Origin: RUG11237 sp045119215 | Lineage (GTDB): Bacteria; Bacillota; Clostridia; Lachnospirales; Lachnospiraceae | NCBI GenBank assembly: GCA_045119215.1 | Contig: JBGVDD010000017.1 | Coordinates: forward strand, 1-20,382 | Reading direction: 5' to 3' | DNA: 20,382 nt | In this document: one piece after another, positions 1-6,163 of the stretch | Layout of the letters: each line of letters opens with the position of its first letter | Numbering within the stretch: the first letter of the stretch is position 1 | The notes under the pieces: generated by a model | Told to the model about the DNA's origin: nothing | Seen by the model: the letters and a program-made list of their open reading frames with translations, nothing else | The model's database searches: none | Position numbers and translations under genes: made by a program

Positions 1-1
1 T

Positions 2-175
2 GAACAGGAGCTGATACAGGCAATCTTTTTTGACGGACTTTCCGAGCGTGAAGTCGGGGCGAGGTTGGGCATAACCCAGAGCGTTGTAAACAAACGCAAA
101 GCCAGAATCCTAATAAAACTAAGAAAGATAATAGAAAATTCAAATTTTAGCGAGCATATACTTTCGCTCATATAA
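2..175 (+). CDS. Sigma-70 region-4-like protein, C-terminal end (5' end outside window)
   Basis: Open from the left edge to a TAA at 173-175, giving the last 57 residues of a longer protein. The stretch GLSEREVGARLGITQSVVNK is a helix-turn-helix of the sigma-70 region 4 type, followed by a basic helix (RKARILIKLRKIIE). Short sigma-like proteins of this kind are common in clostridial integrative elements and phages, where they may regulate element genes; that role is inferred. It converges on the recombinase remnant, and a minus-strand terminator lies between them. The N-terminal part is not visible, so a plain HTH regulator is also possible. Confidence 0.6.
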   Translation, partial: EQELIQAIFFDGLSEREVGARLGITQSVVNKRKARILIKLRKIIENSNFSEHILSLI

Positions 176-214
176 TAAAATATAATATCATAATAACTGT
201 TATGTTTCTACCAC

Positions 215-250
215 AAAAAAATGACACCCAAGCATTTCTGCCTGAGTGCC
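215..250 (-). terminator. Intrinsic terminator after the recombinase remnant
   Basis: On the minus strand, GGCACTCAGGCA and TGCTTGGGTGTC pair over 12 bp with a few G-U pairs, closed by a GAAA tetraloop, and are followed by A and six to seven T. It lies 15 bases past the recombinase remnant's stop codon, the usual place for a rho-independent terminator. Confidence 0.8.
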
Positions 251-264
251 ATCAAATCCTATTT

Positions 265-760
265 CTATACTCTTACTTCAAATCCGTTCTTGAATATGAA
301 TCTTATATCATCCTTGGTCTTAACAATCACTTCCTGCACAAGGCTACTCCAAATCCCGGCATCAAAATCTTCCATTAAGCCATCCTGCTTCTCCAAAGTT
401 CGAATGAAGCCTTTAAATAATTCTCTCTTCGCCTTCTTGCTTTCTATCTGCTCTGCGATGTCATCATACTTAGCTTTTGCCTTTTCATACCTTGCCGTAA
501 GTTCGGCATAGCGTTTTTCATACTCATCCTGGTCTAATGCTACCCGGCTGTTCTCTGAAATAGCAATCTGCATCTGCTCCGAGATGATATTATGTTCCGT
601 GATGCTATTTATCTTTCCCAGCAGGGGTCTTCACTCCCATTTCGGTAAGTTCACAGGCAATCTTGTATGTGGAATATCCCTCAAGATATCTCTTGTAAAT
701 ATATCTCACAATTACTGCCTGTTCTTCATGCTCCGTTGAAACTCGAGCATATCCTCCGTC
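265..760 (-). pseudogene. Large serine recombinase remnant with internal deletions
   Basis: Three parts of a large serine recombinase lie side by side in order. First comes the resolvase N-terminus (GYARVSTEHEEQ, 719-754), then directly the start of the recombinase domain (AVIVRYIYKRYLEGYS, to about 670). After a frame change near a TAG around 620 come the coiled coil and C-terminus, a 102-codon open frame at 265-573. Most of the catalytic domain, the rest of the recombinase domain and the zinc ribbon are missing, so the protein cannot be active. Intact relatives run to about 500-560 residues; these pieces would code for about 160. An in-frame TAA lies immediately upstream at 761-763. It sits 8 bases after the RlmD tail on the same strand, consistent with a decayed element integrated at that gene. 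Confidence 0.82.
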
Positions 761-768
761 TTAAATTC

Positions 769-1092
769 TTAAACCATCCCAAAATGTTCCAACGCATCCC
801 TTATCACCTTTTCCTTCTCTTCCGGACACTGAGGCTGTCTACTATCTTCCGACTTAGGCAAATTATAATTCTCCCCAACCTCTATTCCACATTTCCTTTT
901 TACCTGTGAAATATACAGATTAGATACCTTCAATCCATGTTCCTTCAGCACATAATCCTTAATCTCTGCATAAGTCGCCTTACTCTCCGCACTCGTCACA
1001 TCAAGCTCATCCAGTTCCAACTCCACTTCAACATAATCATCCGCTTTCCGTTGGGACAAGAGGACTACAGTCTCCACATGCGGAATCGTTTT
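769..1092 (-). pseudogene. 5'-truncated 23S rRNA (uracil-5-)-methyltransferase tail (RlmD/RumA type)
   Basis: The open frame begins right after a TGA (1093-1095) and reads KTIPHVETVVLLSQRK, then a C-terminal domain containing TSAESKATYAEIKDYVLKEH and QPQCPEEKEK and ending EHFGMV. HVETVVLL is the end of the catalytic domain of RlmD/RumA m5U methyltransferases. The following wHTH-like extension is common on clostridial homologues. The SAM-binding core and catalytic cysteine region are absent, so this is only the tail. The 3' part of rum is a known integration site for serine-recombinase elements (ICESp2905-type elements in streptococci), and elements often carry a replacement tail. The nearby recombinase remnant fits that. 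A GTG at 1075-1077 could serve as a start, but no ribosome binding site precedes it. Confidence 0.72.
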
Positions 1093-1358
1093 TCACCGCT
1101 TTAACAGTACGCGAACCCGCATGGTTACTTGGTTTTTACACCCTTTGACATGTTGCTAACATCCGCAATCATAAGGTTAAGACATGGCGTACAGACCTTT
1201 TGACTTTGTAAACGTGTGGCGGGTACGCCGATATTTTGTAACACTTTTATAATGCAAAATCATTATAAATACTGCTACCGAATTTGGTACTATATCGGTC
1301 CGCAGATTTGTTTTGGGCAGTTTTGCGAATGGCATTAACACCCTTTCAATGTCCCCTT
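1093..1358. other. Intergenic stretch without a recognisable gene
   Basis: This is 266 bases between the RlmD tail and the Fic gene. I see no convincing gene, terminator or promoter. One minus-strand frame stays open for about 60 codons past the Fic stop but has no start signal or family resemblance. A 15-base stretch at 1346-1360 closely matches the 21-nt repeat inside the Fic gene, but in another reading frame. If the RlmD tail is an attachment site, this would be the element-end side of the junction. Confidence 0.5.
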
Positions 1359-2483
1359 TTATTGAAACCGATATTTTCCTTTTCCATGTCCAGTTACCGG
1401 CATAATCACTTCACTATCAACCAACAGTTTTATTAACTTGGAAGCGCCTGATGGCTTTAATCCAGTAATCTCTTCTACTATCGTTCTTCCGAAACAATTT
1501 TCTTTTCCACATTTTGAAAATATTTTTACTGTATGATTTATTGTTTTTTCTGAAATCGTATCTGAGAAAGAAAGTAATTTATTTCGAATGTCCACTTTTG
1601 TTCTTTCAATGTCCACTTCTCCACTCTCAATATCCACTTTTACACCTTCAATGTCCACTTCTGCAAACCTTCCACTAATGTGCATCGAACGATTATGAAG
1701 TTCATTCCTCTCATCCAACAACAAATTTCTTAAAAACATTTCCAAATACTCAGTTGTCTCATGAACACCATTTTTTAAATCGTTATAATTAGCTCTAACA
1801 AGCGCATTCCTAAAATACCATGCGTTCTTCGCAAAAATATCATTGGTTACGTCAAATCCTAGCGTTCTAAGATACTTAATAAAAAATACTGCTGTAGTTC
1901 GTGTGTTTCCCTCTCCGAATACATGTATCTGCCATAATCTTGATATAAAGATTGCCAAGTGATGAATAATATCTTCCATACTCAGGTTTTTATAGCTAAA
2001 CTTCTTTTCCTCTGCAAAATCATAGTCCAGGGTTGCGCGGAGTTCTGACGCACTTCCATAAAGAACCGTTGCTCCATTCAACACCCATTCTTTTTTTGTA
2101 ATATTATAATCTCTCAGTTTTCCGGCATGTCCATAAATCCCAGCAAACAACTTTTTATGAATAGAGATATACTCATTCGGCGTAAAACTAAATGCTTTCT
2201 CCGACAATATTTTTGCAATTCTAACGGCAACTTTGTCGGCCTCTTCCGTACGGTCTTCTGTATCTTCTTTTGGATTTTCTTCATAATACGTATTGAGAAG
2301 CTCCTGCGCTTCATCAATTGAAATATCACCTTCAATATTCTTTATTGCAGTATCAATCAAATACTTCGATGGCTTTAATCCATCCACTGCTTGAAGTCCG
2401 ATAGCTGTATGCCAGGCGTAACCTTTGTCTCTTTTATTCGGTTCTGATTGCTTTATATACTCTTTAAAAGGATCTTTATCCAT
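1359..2483 (-). CDS. Fic-domain protein (putative AMP transferase) with C-terminal winged-helix-like region
   Basis: The 374-residue protein carries a Fic motif at 187-197, HVFGEGNTRTT, with catalytic His187, Glu191 and Arg195. Fic proteins usually transfer AMP or another phosphate-containing group from a nucleotide to a target hydroxyl; the target here is unknown. Upstream, FTPNEYISIHKKLFAGIYGHAG and the flap region ELRATLDY fit the fold. The second motif arginine (HxFx[D/E]GNxRxxR) is Ala198. The N-terminal IKNIEGD resembles the inhibitory [S/T]xxxE[G/N] helix but lacks its Ser/Thr. Residues about 274-300 hold four seven-residue VDI repeats. The C-terminus (TIVEEITGLKPSGASKLIK) looks like a winged helix. 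The chosen ATG at 2483 shares its A with the TGA of the ATPase gene. A TTG one codon earlier is possible but less likely. The coupling suggests that both products act together. Confidence 0.9.
   Translation of the reverse strand: MDKDPFKEYIKQSEPNKRDKGYAWHTAIGLQAVDGLKPSKYLIDTAIKNIEGDISIDEAQELLNTYYEENPKEDTEDRTEEADKVAVRIAKILSEKAFSFTPNEYISIHKKLFAGIYGHAGKLRDYNITKKEWVLNGATVLYGSASELRATLDYDFAEEKKFSYKNLSMEDIIHHLAIFISRLWQIHVFGEGNTRTTAVFFIKYLRTLGFDVTNDIFAKNAWYFRNALVRANYNDLKNGVHETTEYLEMFLRNLLLDERNELHNRSMHISGRFAEVDIEGVKVDIESGEVDIERTKVDIRNKLLSFSDTISEKTINHTVKIFSKCGKENCFGRTIVEEITGLKPSGASKLIKLLVDSEVIMPVTGHGKGKYRFQ
1585..1668 (-). repeat. Four-copy 21-nt tandem repeat inside the Fic gene
   Basis: Four consecutive 21-base units (1585-1605, 1606-1626, 1627-1647, 1648-1668) each carry a variant of TCAATGTCCACTTNT on the plus strand. 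On the coding strand they give four heptads built around VDIE or VDIR: AEVDIEG, VKVDIES, GEVDIER, TKVDIRN. The unit is a multiple of three, so copy-number change would lengthen or shorten the linker between the Fic core and the C-terminal domain without a frameshift. Confidence 0.9.
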
Positions 2484-3745
2484 CAAATTGCCTCCATTAT
2501 ATCAATACTCTTTAAGGTAGGAATCGCACCGTACTTTCCAATCAGGTAATTCTTCTCATAGCTTTCATCCTTACGGATACGTGAACCATTCTCATCTACG
2601 AAGTCAGCCAATGAGTAAAGTGTGGATACACCTCTTTCATCCTTTTCTACAAACCAGATTTCATCACGACGCAACAACTGATTAGACAACTGCCATGTGT
2701 CATGGGTTGTAAATACAAGCTGTGCATGGTTGGTGTTGATTTCCGGATTTAAGAATGTAAGCAGGAAATTTCTTACAAGTAACGGATGCAAACGAGCATT
2801 TAATTCATCAATGAAGAATACGCTTCCCTTTTCCAATACTTCCTGCAATTCTGGATATAATGCAAACATCTTTAAGGTTCCGGCTGACTCCAATCCCAAC
2901 GGGATTTCTGCCATTTTATCAGAATCTATCATCTTGTGGAGTGCGTTAATCTTATATCTCTCTTCCTTGCTTTCAGCCTCCTGAGGAACCTTTTCAATTC
3001 TGAAATCCTTGATATGTTCATCAAAAGATGCAAAATATTCCACAACCTTTTGCTGCACATTCTTATCTTCTACAAATCCCTTCGGCAATCTTCGTGACAT
3101 AAAGAAGTTGGTAAAAGGATCTCCAAAATCAGCAAATTCATTTGCAAGGAACCAATCCCTTATTGCCTTACACTTTCCAATCTTCAACTTTGCACCCAAA
3201 GAAATAATAAGCACCTGCTTTTCCAATGCCACCTGAATATTATCCCTACTGCTCTTAGGGAAGCCCGACAAATCAAGCTCCTCGTCAGTAGTTCCACGAT
3301 AAAATACTGTACTGTATTTTCTGGCAGTCTTTGCCTTGGAATTGAGCCATTCTTCGGTTACACCTTCCTTATTGATACAAAAACCATAGTTATAGCTTCT
3401 CTCAGACTTATCCCCGGGTAATGTGAAGTACACCTCAAAGCTGGATTCCGCATCAGCAGATATGGAATCAAACAAGAACGGAGTCGGTCTGAACTCTTCA
3501 AACTTCTCCTCTTCATCGCCATACTTAAAGGACTCTGCAACATACTCAGACATATATTCAAAAGCGTTGTATATATTGGACTTTCCGCTTGCATTTGCAC
3601 CATAAATGGCAGCAACCGGCAAAATCTTCTCGCTACCAACCGTCACTACTCTGTCTGAAAACTCGGTCATCTTTGCCGCAGACAAATCCAAATTAGCCTC
3701 TTCTCTAAATGATTTGAAATTTTTAAAATTAAATTGAATTAACAT
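2483..3745 (-). CDS. AAA15-family (COG1106-like) ATPase, partner of the Fic protein
   Basis: The 420-residue protein has an ABC/SMC-type ATPase head. MLIQFNFKNFKSFREEANL is the typical N-terminal strand. Walker A is YGANASGKSN at 48-57. A signature-like ESAGTLKMF lies near 286-294, Walker B is VFFIDE at 309-314, and the switch histidine is in TTHD at 346-349. The C-terminal YLIGKYGAIP is characteristic of COG1106 ATPases. Members are found in phage-defence operons, for example the ATPases of AbiL and PARIS, which work with a separate effector. The central segment (about 120-280) probably forms the non-ATPase insertion. Translation starts at an ATG behind AGGTGAGG, and the stop overlaps the Fic start by one base. 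A promoter and an upstream insulating terminator are visible. The family call is firm; the defence role is inferred from context. Confidence 0.9.
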   Translation of the reverse strand: MLIQFNFKNFKSFREEANLDLSAAKMTEFSDRVVTVGSEKILPVAAIYGANASGKSNIYNAFEYMSEYVAESFKYGDEEEKFEEFRPTPFLFDSISADAESSFEVYFTLPGDKSERSYNYGFCINKEGVTEEWLNSKAKTARKYSTVFYRGTTDEELDLSGFPKSSRDNIQVALEKQVLIISLGAKLKIGKCKAIRDWFLANEFADFGDPFTNFFMSRRLPKGFVEDKNVQQKVVEYFASFDEHIKDFRIEKVPQEAESKEERYKINALHKMIDSDKMAEIPLGLESAGTLKMFALYPELQEVLEKGSVFFIDELNARLHPLLVRNFLLTFLNPEINTNHAQLVFTTHDTWQLSNQLLRRDEIWFVEKDERGVSTLYSLADFVDENGSRIRKDESYEKNYLIGKYGAIPTLKSIDIMEAI

Positions 3746-3776
3746 GATTGCTACCTCACCTTCTTTTCTACTTTCT

Positions 3777-3804
3777 AGTATATACAGTTTTTTATAAAAT
3801 TCAA
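3777..3804 (-). promoter_or_regulatory. Likely promoter of the ATPase-Fic operon
   Basis: On the minus strand TTGAAT (3799-3804) and TATACT (3777-3782) are separated by 16 bases. They lie about 30 bases before the ATPase start codon and downstream of a terminator, so the operon seems to be transcribed as its own unit. Confidence 0.6.
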
Positions 3805-3850
3805 CATCTATTTGTGATTTTTTCTCATTTAGCTGTTGTTTTCAAAAAAT

Positions 3851-3886
3851 CAAAAAACGCCCCACTAACCATACAGTTAGCAGGGC
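3851..3886 (-). terminator. Terminator upstream of the ATPase-Fic operon
   Basis: On the minus strand GCCCTGCTAAC and GTTAGTGGGGC form a hairpin with one internal mismatch region and a short loop, followed by GTTTTTTG. It would stop transcription arriving from the insertion-sequence side before the operon promoter. It may belong to the left end of the insertion sequence. Confidence 0.6.
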
Positions 3887-4036
3887 ATAAAAAATAAAAA
3901 ACTCAAACTTCCCACACCAATTAGTGGGATGAACCTTGAAAAATCAATACTTTAACTCATAAAAAAAGCATAAACCGCTTGCTTGTGGTATAATTGAGTT
4001 GCCTAAAAACAATTAAACAGCAAGGAGATTTATGCC

Positions 4037-4504
4037 ATGTCAAGTATACCACAAAACACCGAAAATAAAAATGAGATTTTTGATTCTGCTACAAAATTTT
4101 TAAAAGAATTTCAGGTTGGAAAGCTTCTTTTCCAGTGTAATGCCGGAAAGATAAAGGGAATTCCTGTAATGGATATCTTTCGTTATCTGTTCTGCCTCAT
4201 TTTCTCTGACAGAAGTATGTACATGCAGAGAAAAACAGGGGTTTTTGAAGGCGGATTCTGTAAAAATACCGTTTATCACTTTCTTAACAACACAAAAACC
4301 AACTGGCAGCGTTTTACGACTTTGCTGTCTGTAAGAATCATCAATGAATTTATGAAACCGTTGACAGCTGAGGACAGGAAGGATGTGTTTATCATTGATG
4401 ACAGCTTGTTTGACCGATCACGTTCATCTAAAACAGAGCTTCTTGCAAAAGTTTTTGACCATTGTTCCATGAAGTATAAACGCGGATACCGTATGCTTAT
4501 GTAG
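4037..4504 (+). pseudogene. IS4-like transposase, N-terminal fragment
   Basis: These 155 residues match the start of an IS4-type DDE transposase. The N-terminal region (GIPVMDIFRYLFCLIFSDRS) is followed by FIIDDSLFDRSRSSKTELL with the first catalytic Asp near residue 121. The conserved KYKRGYRML then runs straight into a TAG. Full relatives exceed 400 residues, so the remaining catalytic residues and the C-terminal half are missing. A good ribosome binding site (AAGGAG, 4022-4027) and a TATAAT box (3989-3994) remain upstream, so the left part of the element is preserved. The right end is not visible: the sequence after the stop is a REP-like hairpin and then unrelated genes on the other strand. 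The element cannot move by itself. Confidence 0.85.
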
Positions 4505-4545
4505 TCCAGGGACGTTCCTTTTGTCACAAAGAGTGTCCCTTGACC
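4504..4545. repeat. REP-like imperfect hairpin at the transposase break
   Basis: GTCCAGGGAC and GTCCCTTGAC form an imperfect inverted repeat around TTCCTTTTGTCACAAAGAG. It resembles the GGGACnGTTCTTTTGTCAC palindromes scattered through clostridial genomes and often linked to IS200/Y1-type transposases. It begins at the truncated transposase stop codon, so it may mark the junction where the insertion sequence was cut. Confidence 0.45.
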
Positions 4546-4629
4546 AAGATATCAGGTATTCTATTTTGCAACAATAAAAACAAATTTCCCTCAGATATTT
4601 TTTGTTTCAAATACCTGTTTGTTTTCTGT

Positions 4630-4767
4630 TCATCCTTTAATTCTATTTGATGAATATTTCCCGTCAGAGATTTCATCAAAACTTTTATTTGAATCTGATA
4701 CTAATGATTTTCCTGTGCGGTTTGAAAACTCATACCAACCATTTAATGTTTTTATTTCTGTGTTCAT
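4630..4767 (-). CDS. Small hypothetical protein (45 aa)
   Basis: An ATG at 4767 stands eight bases behind GTGAGG, and the frame runs 45 codons to a TGA. The product starts MNTEIKTLNGWYEFSNRTGKSL and is hydrophilic, with no motif I recognise. It lies 18 bases after the 63-residue gene on the same strand, so it is probably the last gene of that small operon. The support is the ribosome binding site and the operon position, not homology. Confidence 0.5.
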   Translation of the reverse strand: MNTEIKTLNGWYEFSNRTGKSLVSDSNKSFDEISDGKYSSNRIKG

Positions 4768-4785
4768 AATAAAATCCTCACTTTC

Positions 4786-4977
4786 TTAAAATGCATACTT
4801 CATTACATCTACTATGATTGCACCAAAGCTGTCAGCTGTGATATTTACTTTACGTGTACCGTTCCCCTTAAATGTAATCAATACATTATTATCATCAACA
4901 AGGGATAACCCGATAATGTCAAGATTGGCACATAACAATGTAGCTTCAAATACTGTGATAAAATCTTCCTTGCTCAT
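4786..4977 (-). CDS. Small hypothetical protein (63 aa), integrative-element type
   Basis: I chose the ATG at 4977, giving MSKEDFITVFEAT. AAGGAG at 4988-4993 is ten bases before it, whereas the GTG three codons earlier is only one base from that site. The rest (LDIIGLSLVDDNNVLITFKGNGTRKVNI) looks like a small beta-rich domain without recognisable catalytic residues. It follows the J-domain-like gene with its ribosome binding site touching that gene's stop codon, so the two are probably co-transcribed. I do not recognise a named family. Confidence 0.65.
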   Translation of the reverse strand: MSKEDFITVFEATLLCANLDIIGLSLVDDNNVLITFKGNGTRKVNITADSFGAIIVDVMKYAF

Positions 4978-4992
4978 AGTTCTCACACTCCT

Positions 4993-5463
4993 TTAATCTA
5001 TTGAATATTGAAAAGACTGCTTTTTGATAGTCTGCGAACCGTACCTTGCTCTAATATCATTCAGCGGTATTTCTTTCTTGTGGTGTCTGTGGTATTCTCC
5101 GCTATGCCATACCCACGCTTTTTTCTTACTACACCAGGTAAAACCAAATAATTTTAACTGGTCTTTATAAGCGTAGCAGTTAAAACACCATATCCAATTT
5201 CCGATAATCTCAATCGTGATGTTATACCCTATAATAGCGTTCAAAATCACCTTAAATTGCTCGTTTTCTTCTTGGGTATAAGATTGACTGTCTGAATGTT
5301 CTTTTTTGCTTAAAATCGAAAATACAAGGTCATATTCAGCGTTAATTTCCTGTGTAACCTCAACACTTCCGTTTTCATTGTCGGGGTGGTATTTCTTCAA
5401 CAATTCTCTATACCGCTTTCGTAGTTCCTCAATCGTTGTTACATTTGTAAACCATTTCCTCAT
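4993..5463 (-). CDS. J-domain (DnaJ-like) protein of a mobile element
   Basis: The N-terminus (TIEELRKRYRELLKKYHPDNENG) is a short J-domain with the HPD tripeptide at 26-28, the residues that stimulate Hsp70 ATPase. No G/F region or DnaJ zinc fingers follow, so it is not a general chaperone. Residues about 89-125 hold an aromatic, cysteine-containing module (WIWCFNCYAYKDQLKLFGFTW, then CSKKKAWVWHSGEYH). I associate this module with J-proteins of clostridial integrative elements. The ATG lies ten bases behind AAGGAG. It heads a probable operon with two small genes. It might recruit the host DnaK to an element replication or transfer complex, but nothing here shows that directly. Confidence 0.75.
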   Translation of the reverse strand: MRKWFTNVTTIEELRKRYRELLKKYHPDNENGSVEVTQEINAEYDLVFSILSKKEHSDSQSYTQEENEQFKVILNAIIGYNITIEIIGNWIWCFNCYAYKDQLKLFGFTWCSKKKAWVWHSGEYHRHHKKEIPLNDIRARYGSQTIKKQSFQYSID

Positions 5464-5504
5464 GCTTCATCTTCTCCTTTCATCAGCACATATTTTTAGG
5501 CAAC

Positions 5505-5529
5505 AAAAAAGACAGTTTACCGACTTGTC
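5505..5529 (-). terminator. Terminator-like hairpin in the J-protein leader
   Basis: On the minus strand GACAAGT and ACTGTC pair with one bulge and are followed by a run of six T, 42 bases before the J-domain gene's start codon. It could be an attenuator or the end of a short leader RNA. The stem is short, so this is tentative. Confidence 0.35.
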
Positions 5530-5681
5530 TAGGTCGTGCTAATTGTCCGCATATATAAATGGGTGCGGTTACAATCTAGCTTTTGATTTCAAGAAATAAC
5601 GTGTAACTACCTTGAAAAATTTTATATAATTTTTCCTCTATACTGGCGATTTTCAAGGCTTTTCACTCTAAAAAAGTGCAT
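5530..5681. repeat. AT-rich intergenic segment with TTTCAAG inverted repeats
   Basis: No gene is visible between the two hairpins. CCTTGAAAA (5610-5618) and TTTTCAAGG (5650-5658) form a 9-bp inverted repeat, and another TTTCAAG lies at 5587-5593. CCGCA and TGCGG flank an AT-rich core near 5548-5568. Clustered short repeats in an AT-rich gap inside a mobile element could be an operator, an origin or a transfer site; I cannot tell which. Confidence 0.4.
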
Positions 5682-5718
5682 AAAAAAAGCACTTTCAGCT
5701 TTTTACAGCCAAAAGTGC
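5682..5718 (-). terminator. Intrinsic terminator after the 111-aa gene
   Basis: On the minus strand GCACTTTTGGCT and AGCTGAAAGTGC pair over 12 bp with two G-U pairs around a six-base loop, followed by seven T. It lies 15 bases past the stop codon at 5734. Confidence 0.85.
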
Positions 5719-5733
5719 GATTTTCCTTATAAA

Positions 5734-6069
5734 TTAAGCATTTCTTGACATGTCTACCACTACCAGTTCTATTCCGACACTCACAGGAATTTCTCTTTTT
5801 AACTCCTTTTCTAACACATTTTCCGCATTTGGTGTAAATACGAAATGGTCAAAAAACTGCGTAAAATCAAGGATTTCTAAGTATCGGTGCGACATAGTAA
5901 CACCACAGTCTCCACATGTGTCGGTTGTTGAAGAAGAACACAATTCTTCAGTAGTGTCTGATGAAGAAGAATACATATTCTCTTCCTGCTCTTTCACATT
6001 TTTCGTCTGCACATTATCGTTTAATTTCATCTCATCACTAACATTCAAAATTTGTGTCTGATTAGCCAT
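5734..6069 (-). CDS. Hypothetical small protein (111 aa) of the integrative element
   Basis: The ATG at 6069 has AAGGAGGG seven bases upstream; a TTG two codons earlier would be too close to that site. The N-terminal half is polar and low in complexity (EEQEENMYSSSSDTTEELCSS), with a CGDCG pair of cysteines. The C-terminal half, from SHRYLEILDFTQFF on, looks like a compact folded domain. I do not recognise a family. It follows the serine recombinase on the same strand and ends at a clear terminator, so it may be an accessory factor of the element, such as a directionality factor or regulator. That is a guess from position alone. Confidence 0.65.
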   Translation of the reverse strand: MANQTQILNVSDEMKLNDNVQTKNVKEQEENMYSSSSDTTEELCSSSTTDTCGDCGVTMSHRYLEILDFTQFFDHFVFTPNAENVLEKELKREIPVSVGIELVVVDMSRNA

Positions 6070-6100
6070 AATCAAGCCCTCCTTATGAATGTTTTTATAT

Positions 6101-6139
6101 CAAGGCACCTATCCCTACCATATAGAAACAAGTGCCTTG
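6101..6139 (-). repeat. Hairpin between recombinase and 111-aa gene
   Basis: CAAGGCAC (6101-6108) and GTGCCTTG (6132-6139) are perfect 8-bp inverted repeats with a 23-base spacer that can itself pair CTAT with ATAG. It lies 24 bases past the recombinase stop and before the next gene's ribosome binding site. There is no clean T-run, so it may be a weak terminator, an RNA processing site or a protein-binding site. Confidence 0.45.
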
Positions 6140-6163
6140 TTACCTTACATAGTATACCACAAT

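Noticed and set aside
1096..1360. Minus-strand frame KGDIERVL... continuing past the Fic stop
   Set aside because: It has no start codon with a ribosome binding site and no recognisable domain; the resemblance to the Fic repeat covers only a few residues.
1585..1668. CRISPR-like spaced repeat
   Set aside because: The units are contiguous, 21 bases long, and keep the reading frame of the Fic gene; there are no spacers.
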